Source: Bacilli bacterium (GTDB lineage Bacteria > Bacillota_I > Bacilli_A > RF39 > UBA660). From it: a stretch of DNA of 13,740 nt. The notes under the pieces were generated by a model that was given only the letters and a program-made list of their open reading frames with translations, did not search any database and was not told the DNA's origin. Numbering within the stretch: position 1 is the stretch's first letter; every line of letters begins with the position of its first letter. Where the stretch lies: contig JAAWDC010000175.1 of assembly GCA_022793565.1 (NCBI GenBank), positions 1 through 13,740 on the forward strand. The letters are read 5' to 3'. Positions 7,591 through 13,740 of this stretch are shown piece by piece. A program made the translations under genes and the position numbers.

Positions 7591-7619
7591 TTTACAAAAT
7601 AAAAAAAATATGCTATAAT
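7591..7619 (+). promoter_or_regulatory. Strong promoter of the surface-protein gene
   Basis: TTTACA (7591-7596), a 17-base spacer and TATAAT (7614-7619), with TGC directly before the -10 (extended -10). This is the best promoter in the window. The expected leader is about 20 bases and contains the AAAGGGGGAAGAG ribosome site (7631-7643). Confidence 0.8.
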
Positions 7620-7624
7620 ATAGC
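7612..7624 (+). repeat. Dyad over the -10, possible operator
   Basis: GCTATA and TATAGC flank a single A, a perfect 6-base dyad that contains the -10 and reaches the expected transcription start. It is placed where a repressor would act. Its A/T content means chance is a real alternative. Confidence 0.35.
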
Positions 7625-7646
7625 AAATTTAAAGGGGGAAGAGATT

Positions 7647-10600
7647 GTGAAAAAAGTATTAAAGAATGTTAAAGTACAAATATTAATTTTAGGTCTAATT
7701 TTCTTGGGAGTTGGAGTCATATCTATTCCATTATCATCAACGAATCTCCCAAAAACAAAGCATGTTGAAAGTAATGCATATACATATCTGTCTTATAATA
7801 CAGAGAAATTTAGGTATTTATCAGATACACCATATATAAAGGATCAGTCCTCAGTAGGCTATGGAAGTATTTTGTTAGATACTAATATTAATACAAGTTA
7901 TAATAATGCATTGATTACTTTAAATATTGATGGTGTTAAAACTTCATTTATCAAAGGAGTTTTGGCTCATGCCACATCAACTGTAGTATATGATGTTAGT
8001 AGTTATAACTATGATTATTTTACTTCTTATATTGGGGTAGATCAAAGTGCAGGAAATAATGGAAATGGAGTAAAATTCTACATCTATACTTCAGTGGATG
8101 GACAAAATTGGGATTTAAAAACAGAACAGAATCCACCAGTAATGAAGGGTGTAAGTAACGCTGTTTCTGTAAAAATCGATATAAGAAATGTAAAATATTT
8201 AAAATTAGTTTGTGATAGTCTTAGAAATCAAGGATCTGATCATGCAGTATATGCCAATGCTAAACTAATTAAAGAAGACTATGTAGAAGAAACAACAAAA
8301 GTTGATTTTATTAAAACAGTAGAAGAATATGATAGAATATTGGCTGGAAAAACACCAGAACAAATGTTAAGAGATTATGAATTAACATTATTACAAAGAG
8401 AGCTTGTAAAGAATGCGGGATACGATATTTTACAAATGTATGCTCAATATAGTGATGAATATAGAGATGTACTTCGTTGGTTAATGAGTGATCGAGATAA
8501 TTTGAATTTATATATAACAGGAGGAAAACCAGCAGGGAGCTATATAAATTCATTAAAAGTATTAGTAGAATTATATAATACGCATCGAGATGATTGGGCA
8601 GTAACAGAAGTATCTTCTTATGGAAATGTAAAAGGTCAAGTCTATAAAAGAATGGCATTTGCCTTATCTTTAACCCATTCAGCAAAAGTTGCATTATGGA
8701 CGCAACCAAGTGCGAAAGAGAATCAGTCAAATGCATTAGTACGATATGAGACATTCAAAAAGTTATATGATGAAGGAAAATTTAGAGCAACAGCAGATAT
8801 AGATATTACAAAGTGGTTTGAAAGTTATACAGTCGAAGAAATGCGATTTGTAATGAATACAGCCCTAGATGATGAAGAAGTATTATGGTTGTATGATTAT
8901 ACACAATCATACATCGATCAAAACCCAAACAGAGCTTGGACATATTTAACACCACATCCATATATCGCTTACATATGGCCAAATTATGCCAATCCAGTAT
9001 TCCATGACCCAGACAAAAAGGAGTATTGGGATCAAAAATATAATGGAATCTTCTCAAAGTATGGAGTAACCTATAGTACAGAAGGAAACATGGTCTATAA
9101 AGTATGGATGAACTTTAGAACAGAGTTTAATACAGGAGCAGTTTGTGGAGGAATTTCAAAGACAGGATCTAATATTCGAGCAGTTCATGGAATAGCAGCA
9201 GCAGTAATCGGACAGCCAGGACATGCGGCAATTATATATTATACTGAAAATGCAGATGGAAAAGGATATTGGGGAATTGATAATGATGTAAGTGGATGGA
9301 CACTATCTGAGAAGGGAGAAAGAATGCTTCTTGGATGGGGAAATGATAGACGATATGTAAAAGGATATAATGTACCATATATCATTATGGCTCAAGAAGC
9401 CCTTAACCGATTTGAAGACTATGAGAAATCAGCAAAATTAGTTATGGCTGCTGATGTATACGCAACAAATAAAGCAGTAAAAGAGCAATATTTAAGAGAA
9501 GCAATCAAGGCATTAGACTTCAATGTAGATGCATGGTATGAATTAATAGATTTATATTTAAATGATGAAACTAAAACAGAAGAAGAGATCTACAATTTAG
9601 CAAGTGAAATGAGTGAAGCACTACTAGAATTCCCATTACCATTTTATAATTTAATGGAAAAAATAGAGCCAAAATTAACATCTAATGCTTATAAATTTAA
9701 GTTCTCATTATTATTAACAGATACATTAAATAAAGGAAAAGAATATAATGGAACAGAAGTATTACAACCATCAGTAACAAGACTTTTAGCTTCATATTTA
9801 TTAGGAAAGGTAGATTCTTCATTAGCTACATTCTCATTTGATGGAGAAAATAGTGAAAGTATCGTTTTATCAGATCGTTTTGATGGAAGTGGAATTCGTT
9901 GGGATTACAGTTTAGATGGAAAACAAACATGGAATGAAGTTTCTTTCACTGCAGAAGAAGAACATAAATTAAAATTAACTCCAGAAGAAATCGCAAAGAT
10001 CACGACAGAAAATGATATTTATGTACATATCGTTGGAGTGAATTATAATGATGAAAATTTATATAAGATTGATATTCAACAAGCAGTGATTTCAGCTACA
10101 CTTTTCAACAATGATTTAGAGAATCGTGTAATTGGAGTAAATGAAACTTATGAATGGAGAATGAAGGAAACTGATCCATGGAATTCTTATAGGGATTCAG
10201 AGCCAGATCTTACAGGAGATAAGACTGTACAAGTAAGAGTAGGGGCAACAGGAATTTATTTACCAAGTGAAGAAGTAACCTATAGTTTTACACAAGATAA
10301 TCAACCAGATACAAGAAAATATGTATCCATTGATCATTTAGCTATCCATAAAGTATCAACAGAAGCAACCGCTCAAAAAAGACATGCTACAAATGCAATT
10401 GATGGAAATTATAATACAAATTGGCATTCAGCATGGAATGGAACAGATACAGAAAGATATATAATCATCAAATTAGATGAACCTAGATATATTTCTTCTG
10501 TAGAGTTTGTACCAGCTGGAGGGGGAAACGGAAAAATTTATGATGGAACTGTTTATGGAAGTATGGACGGAGAAAATTTTGAAGTTCTAACAAGCAAGAA

Positions 10601-11894
10601 AAATCTAACATATACAAACCAAGCCAATACAGTTGCAGAGGCGATAGCAAACATTAAGGATTTTGATATTGGAGAACCTAAGCGTGTACAATATATAAAG
10701 ATTGTTGCAGATCGTACAAATGGAAATTGGATTACAGCAAGAGCATTTAACTTTTTTGAAGATACAACAATTAAAATTTTACCAGAAGTCAGTGTACAAT
10801 ATAGTATAACAACAGCAACTAATCAAAATGTTGTAGCTCGTTTGATTTGTTCAAATTCGGAAATAACGATATTGAATAATAATGGTAGCGATGTTTATGA
10901 ATTTGTTGAAAATGGGACATTTACTTTTGAATATAGAGATATCTATGGAATCGATAGAACTCTAACGGCTGCTGTTAATTGGATCGATAGGGAAGTTCCT
11001 ACGGCCTCTATTAAATATGATCGTACAACAAAGGGATCTAAACCAGTTGTTGCGACATTGGTATCTGATAAGGAAAGTATTACCATCTTAAATAACAATG
11101 GAAGTAATACATATACATTTACTAAAAACGGAACTTTTGAGTTTATTTATCAGGATGCTGCAGGAAATCAAAATAAAGCGATAGCTAGTGTTGATTGGAT
11201 TATTCCAGAGCAAAATAATGTTTCTAAGAATCCAGTGAATTCAAGCGATGTAAAGAAACCTAGTAATTCAAATTCTTCAGATAATTCTGTTGTTGATAAT
11301 ACACAGGTTGAATACCGTACACATTTTACAGATACAGTATCTATAATGTTACCAGTAGATACTTTGAAAGAATTAGGATCTTTAAAGGAAAATACATTAG
11401 AGTTAAGCAGTTCTCTTCAAGATAGTGTTGGAAAAGATAGTAAGTATTTTGAGGTTTATTTCGATAAAGAGGCTACTGGGAAAGAAACATTAGATACAGA
11501 GACATTCGAGATGCTTCTTAAAATTGATCCAACTAAGAAATTATCTGCAATCTATGAAGTTGGTCCTAATGATTCTTTAAAATCTTTACGTTATATACGT
11601 GTTGGAGAGAATCAAGTTTCTGTTGAGGTTACAGGATTAAAGAAATATATTATTGCATATGAGGATGAAAAGGAACAAGAGAAAGAGGATATTTCAGAAG
11701 ATTTAAATCATTCTCAAAACATAGGAAATAGTTCAGATGATTCAGTAACGCCATCAGAAAAAGAATCTATTCAATTATCTAGTAACTTACATTTTTGGCT
11801 AGTTGGAGGTGTTTCTGTCCTATTAATTGGATTAGGAGTCTATTTATTAAAAAGAAAAAGCGATGCACCAGGTCATTTTATGGAAGTTAATTAA
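7647..11894 (+). CDS. Large surface protein: NPCBM, Cys-protease/transglutaminase-like, discoidin
   Basis: A 1415-residue membrane-anchored extracellular protein. Residues 1-30 form a basic plus hydrophobic signal or anchor segment. Residues about 45-208 are an NPCBM carbohydrate-binding domain (FIKGVLAHATSTVVYDV, then YIGVD). A helical region (220-430) precedes a module with C500 (GAVCGGIS), H526 (GQPGHAAII) and D545 (GYWGIDND), the order and spacing of a transglutaminase/papain-like triad. TPR-like helices (about 600-690) follow, then two Ig-like segments (725-880), a discoidin F5/8C domain (about 893-1038: HATNAIDGNYNTNWHS), two Ig-like repeats (1046-1186), a Ser/Asn linker, another beta-domain (1220-1338), an acidic linker, a membrane helix (1382-1402) and a short KRK tail. 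There is no LPXTG motif. A GTG start follows AAAGGGGGAAGAG. It is probably monocistronic. A glycan-targeted enzyme or adhesin acting on host or cell-wall glycoprotein is my inference; the triad is unproven. Confidence 0.85.
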   Translation: MKKVLKNVKVQILILGLIFLGVGVISIPLSSTNLPKTKHVESNAYTYLSYNTEKFRYLSDTPYIKDQSSVGYGSILLDTNINTSYNNALITLNIDGVKTSFIKGVLAHATSTVVYDVSSYNYDYFTSYIGVDQSAGNNGNGVKFYIYTSVDGQNWDLKTEQNPPVMKGVSNAVSVKIDIRNVKYLKLVCDSLRNQGSDHAVYANAKLIKEDYVEETTKVDFIKTVEEYDRILAGKTPEQMLRDYELTLLQRELVKNAGYDILQMYAQYSDEYRDVLRWLMSDRDNLNLYITGGKPAGSYINSLKVLVELYNTHRDDWAVTEVSSYGNVKGQVYKRMAFALSLTHSAKVALWTQPSAKENQSNALVRYETFKKLYDEGKFRATADIDITKWFESYTVEEMRFVMNTALDDEEVLWLYDYTQSYIDQNPNRAWTYLTPHPYIAYIWPNYANPVFHDPDKKEYWDQKYNGIFSKYGVTYSTEGNMVYKVWMNFRTEFNTGAVCGGISKTGSNIRAVHGIAAAVIGQPGHAAIIYYTENADGKGYWGIDNDVSGWTLSEKGERMLLGWGNDRRYVKGYNVPYIIMAQEALNRFEDYEKSAKLVMAADVYATNKAVKEQYLREAIKALDFNVDAWYELIDLYLNDETKTEEEIYNLASEMSEALLEFPLPFYNLMEKIEPKLTSNAYKFKFSLLLTDTLNKGKEYNGTEVLQPSVTRLLASYLLGKVDSSLATFSFDGENSESIVLSDRFDGSGIRWDYSLDGKQTWNEVSFTAEEEHKLKLTPEEIAKITTENDIYVHIVGVNYNDENLYKIDIQQAVISATLFNNDLENRVIGVNETYEWRMKETDPWNSYRDSEPDLTGDKTVQVRVGATGIYLPSEEVTYSFTQDNQPDTRKYVSIDHLAIHKVSTEATAQKRHATNAIDGNYNTNWHSAWNGTDTERYIIIKLDEPRYISSVEFVPAGGGNGKIYDGTVYGSMDGENFEVLTSKKNLTYTNQANTVAEAIANIKDFDIGEPKRVQYIKIVADRTNGNWITARAFNFFEDTTIKILPEVSVQYSITTATNQNVVARLICSNSEITILNNNGSDVYEFVENGTFTFEYRDIYGIDRTLTAAVNWIDREVPTASIKYDRTTKGSKPVVATLVSDKESITILNNNGSNTYTFTKNGTFEFIYQDAAGNQNKAIASVDWIIPEQNNVSKNPVNSSDVKKPSNSNSSDNSVVDNTQVEYRTHFTDTVSIMLPVDTLKELGSLKENTLELSSSLQDSVGKDSKYFEVYFDKEATGKETLDTETFEMLLKIDPTKKLSAIYEVGPNDSLKSLRYIRVGENQVSVEVTGLKKYIIAYEDEKEQEKEDISEDLNHSQNIGNSSDDSVTPSEKESIQLSSNLHFWLVGGVSVLLIGLGVYLLKRKSDAPGHFMEVN
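10857..11165 (+). repeat. Tandem Ig-like repeats within the surface protein
   Basis: Residues 1071-1101 and 1143-1173 share ITILNNNGS, a Y.F..NGTF.F.Y core and a closing D..G, with a 72-residue period. At the DNA level they have diverged at many third positions, so the duplication is not recent. Confidence 0.75.
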
Positions 11895-11899
11895 AAGAT

Positions 11900-11929
11900 A
11901 AAGCTCTTCAAAAAATGAAGAGCTTTTTT
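11900..11929 (+). terminator. Rho-independent terminator of the surface-protein gene
   Basis: AAAGCTCTTCA (11900-11910) pairs perfectly with TGAAGAGCTTT (11916-11926) around an AAAAA loop, and a six-T run ends at 11929. It starts six bases after the stop codon. Confidence 0.93.
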
Positions 11930-11953
11930 ATTGACAAAATGATCTGTGTTCGA

Positions 11954-11982
11954 TTGTTTCCTATTTTTTTCTATTTTATAAT
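11954..11982 (+). promoter_or_regulatory. Probable promoter of the dinB-like gene
   Basis: TTGTTT (11954-11959), 17 bases, TATAAT (11977-11982). The expected start falls at about 11989, on the ribosome site, so the leader would be very short. A perfect TTGACA at 11931-11936 has no convincing -10 at the right distance. I see no GAAC-N4-GTTC type SOS box. Confidence 0.5.
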
Positions 11983-11988
11983 ATTCTT

Positions 11989-11994
11989 AGGTGA
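11989..11994 (+). promoter_or_regulatory. Ribosome binding site fixing the dinB-like start
   Basis: AGGTGA ends four bases before the ATG at 11999. The frame stays open upstream to an ATG at 11915, but that codon lies in the loop-stem of the preceding terminator. Confidence 0.7.
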
Positions 11995-11998
11995 TGGC

Positions 11999-13186
11999 AT
12001 GAAAGAGAGAATTATTTTTCATATTGATGTAAACAATGCTTTTTTGTCTTGGACTGCAGTGGATTTATTACGGAAAGGATATGGAGTAGATATTCGAACA
12101 ATTCCTTCTGTTATTGGTGGAGATGAAGAAAAACGAAGAGGAATTGTCACTGCGAAGAGTCCAGTCGCAAAGAAGATGGGTGTTGTAACAGCAGAACCTT
12201 TATTCATGGCACGTAGAAAGTGTCCTGGTTTAAAAGTTTTCCGTGGGGATTATGCACTTTATAGGCAGCAGTCTAATCAGTTATATGAATATTTTTGTCA
12301 ATTCACGGATAAAATTGAGCGTTTTTCCATCGATGAATGTTTTTTGGATATGACGGGAACTTCACTGCTTTATTCTGACTATCTTTCTTTAGCACATCGT
12401 ATAAAAAATGAAATTTATGAAAAATTTGGGTATACTGTTAATATAGGGATTGCCAATAATAAATTGTGTGCGAAAATGGCAAGTGATTTTGAAAAGCCCA
12501 ATAGGGTTCATACGCTTTTTCAAAATGAAATTGAAACGAAGATGTGGCCACTTTCAGTTAAGGATTTATTTATGGTAGGAAAGTCCTCTAGTAAGCAGTT
12601 AATGGAAATGGGGATTTTAACGATTGGTGATTTGGCTAAGGCAGATCCTCATATGTTGAAGCGACGATTTAAAAGTCAAGGTGAGTTGATGCATAATTAT
12701 GCGAATGGAATCGATTATAGTCTAGTTTCCATGGATTCTTCTAAAAGTCGTAGTATCAGTGTTAGTGAAACTTTAGCTCAAGATATTGACTCTATTCCAA
12801 TTCTTAAAAAGATTTTGCTCCGTCAGGCCGATAATGTTGGAAGACAAGCTAGAAAAGAAAAACTGTTTGCTAAAACGGTTGCTTTGATTTTTAAAACAGG
12901 AGATTTTGTTAGTTATAGTCATCAAATGAAACTTGTTAATCCAACGAATGTAACAGAAGAGATTTATAAAATATCTTTATTAATTTTAAAGAATGGTTGG
13001 CGTGGTGAACCTCTTCGATTGATTGGAATTCGTCTTGCTGATTTTACAGAAGAAAATCATAAACAAGTTTCTTTCTTTGATCAAGAGAAAGATCTTCATA
13101 GTAATCAAATTCAGGAGGTCTTGGACCGTATTACAGAAAAATATGGGGATGGGGTAATTCTCCCAGCTAGTTTAAAAGAAAAATAA
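11999..13186 (+). CDS. dinB: Y-family DNA polymerase (DinB / Pol IV type)
   Basis: A 395-residue translesion polymerase that extends past damaged bases at the replication fork. Palm and finger motifs: IIFHIDVNNAFLSW (5-18) with metal-binding D10 and the probable steric-gate F15; the SIDECFLD motif (110-117) with D112 and E113; NIGIANNKLCAKMASDFEKP (148-167), the usual family segment. A thumb with helix-hairpin-helix character (about 186-225: VKDLFMVGKSSSKQL, MGILTIGDL) and a little-finger domain (about 245-350) follow. QVSFF (356-360) near the C-terminus fits the beta-clamp binding motif Qxx(L/F)F. The start at 11999 gives the canonical N-terminus; the 28 extra codons upstream are a hydrophobic artefact overlapping the terminator and promoter. 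It is transcribed separately from the surface gene. SOS control is usual for the family, but no box is visible here. Confidence 0.94.
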   Translation: MKERIIFHIDVNNAFLSWTAVDLLRKGYGVDIRTIPSVIGGDEEKRRGIVTAKSPVAKKMGVVTAEPLFMARRKCPGLKVFRGDYALYRQQSNQLYEYFCQFTDKIERFSIDECFLDMTGTSLLYSDYLSLAHRIKNEIYEKFGYTVNIGIANNKLCAKMASDFEKPNRVHTLFQNEIETKMWPLSVKDLFMVGKSSSKQLMEMGILTIGDLAKADPHMLKRRFKSQGELMHNYANGIDYSLVSMDSSKSRSISVSETLAQDIDSIPILKKILLRQADNVGRQARKEKLFAKTVALIFKTGDFVSYSHQMKLVNPTNVTEEIYKISLLILKNGWRGEPLRLIGIRLADFTEENHKQVSFFDQEKDLHSNQIQEVLDRITEKYGDGVILPASLKEK

Positions 13187-13215
13187 TTGTTTTCTAATTC
13201 TTTTTTGGGTACAAT
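13187..13215 (+). promoter_or_regulatory. Probable promoter of the last gene
   Basis: TTGTTT (13187-13192), a 17-base spacer and TACAAT (13210-13215), directly after the dinB stop. A GATAAT at 13216 overlaps but would be too far from this -35. Confidence 0.5.
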
Positions 13216-13238
13216 GATAATAGAAAGTAGATGGAGAT

Positions 13239-13740
13239 ATGGATATAAGAACTTTAAATGAACTTATGAATCGTTCTAAGGGTGTTGTTTCCTCTTTAAT
13301 AGAGAAATATCAATATCCAAGCAATATCAGCCATTTATTATATTTGATTGTTCCTGCCTTTGTTGTGAAATATGGTTTAGAGAATGAGAGATATATTTTT
13401 CGATGTTTTGAGAAAATTCCTATTTTTGTTCGTGATCAAAAAGATATGGTTTTTCAGGCTTATTATTCTTCTATTCCTTATGTTGATGGAGATAAGGTTA
13501 TTACACGCAAGGGAATCGTCTTAAATAACTATGAAAATATTGAGTTAATGCAGTTACTTGATAATTTAGTTCATGAGTTTAACCATGCTGTTAATTCAAT
13601 TAATAATGAGATTTTGTGGGATCTTCATCAAGTAAAGGTTCGTACTGGGCTTAGTTATATTATTTATGATCGTAATACCTTAAAACCATTAGAAAAAGAG
13701 AAAAGTGCAATTATTGAGGAAATTATTAATACGAAACAAA
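13239..13740 (+). CDS. Unrecognised protein with HExxH motif, 3' end outside window
   Basis: An open frame of 167 codons runs from ATG to the right edge without a stop. I do not recognise the family. Near residues 110-114 it carries LVHEFNHAVN, an HExxH sequence typical of zinc metallopeptidases, placed in a predicted helix. No signal peptide is seen at the N-terminus (MDIRTLNELMNRSKGVV); one hydrophobic patch (HLLYLIVPAFVVKYG, about 35-49) looks like a buried strand or helix rather than a membrane span. The ribosome site GGAG lies only two bases before the ATG, which is unusually close. No in-frame start exists upstream before a stop at 13221. Codons are T-ending like dinB. The third zinc ligand, if there is one, is not identifiable here. 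A peptidase function is an inference from one motif. Confidence 0.72.
   Translation, partial: MDIRTLNELMNRSKGVVSSLIEKYQYPSNISHLLYLIVPAFVVKYGLENERYIFRCFEKIPIFVRDQKDMVFQAYYSSIPYVDGDKVITRKGIVLNNYENIELMQLLDNLVHEFNHAVNSINNEILWDLHQVKVRTGLSYIIYDRNTLKPLEKEKSAIIEEIINTKQ

Noticed and set aside
8311..8754. Minus-strand open frames inside the surface-protein gene (also 8806-9057)
   Set aside because: They lie wholly within a well-supported coding region, have odd composition rich in Leu and His, and have no promoter or ribosome site.
11770..11894. LPXTG sortase anchor at the C-terminus of the surface protein
   Set aside because: The membrane helix and KRK tail are there, but no LPXTG-like motif precedes them; the protein is more likely a plain membrane-anchored one.
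11915..11998. Hydrophobic 28-residue N-terminal extension of the dinB-like protein
   Set aside because: The codons overlap the upstream terminator and the promoter, and family members start at the MKERIIFHID-type sequence.
13177..13206. Weak hairpin (AGAAAA / TTTTCT) plus T-run after dinB as a terminator
   Set aside because: The stem has six A/T-rich pairs, the T-run is displaced by five bases, and it overlaps the probable promoter of the next gene.

Overview
The window looks like a chromosomal segment of a low-GC Gram-positive bacterium (Bacillota, probably Bacilli-like). The reasons are AT-rich DNA with A/T-ending codons, TGG as tryptophan with ordinary stops, AGGAGG/AGGTGA-type ribosome sites, a SpoVB-type flippase, and a spoVB / comN / rel / dtd neighbourhood that recalls the Bacillus subtilis spoVB-comN-secDF-recJ-apt-relA-dtd region. 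The lineage is an inference; there is no rRNA gene to test it.

Region 1 (1-1936): the 3' end of an unrecognised gene, cut by the left edge, converges on a minus-strand SpoVB-like lipid flippase gene.

Region 2 (about 1937-5962): a short divergent promoter region, then a tight plus-strand operon. It runs comN-family small protein, bifunctional (p)ppGpp synthetase/hydrolase (Rel), D-aminoacyl-tRNA deacylase (Dtd) and an AI-2E/PerM family membrane protein. Genes overlap or almost touch, and the operon closes with an A/T-rich hairpin terminator. This is a housekeeping stress and translation-quality block.

Region 3 (about 6027-7570): an apparently intact ISLre2-family (UPF0236) insertion sequence with its transposase on the minus strand and imperfect terminal inverted repeats. 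A perfect 10-bp inverted repeat in the transposase leader can bury its ribosome binding site.

Region 4 (7590-11929): a strong promoter with a dyad over its -10 drives a 1415-residue surface protein. Its parts are an N-terminal hydrophobic segment, an NPCBM domain, a central module with a Cys-His-Asp arrangement like transglutaminase/papain folds, Ig-like segments, a discoidin (F5/8C) domain, two more Ig-like repeats, a low-complexity linker and a C-terminal membrane anchor. A textbook terminator follows.

Region 5 (11931-13740): a Y-family DNA polymerase (DinB type) with its own promoter, then the 5' part of an unrecognised gene with an HEFNH (HExxH) motif, cut by the right edge.

The most unusual points are the surface protein with its possible catalytic centre, a switch in codon style inside that gene, and the structured leader of the transposase. 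I see no CRISPR array, tRNA, rRNA, phage module or obvious defence system.
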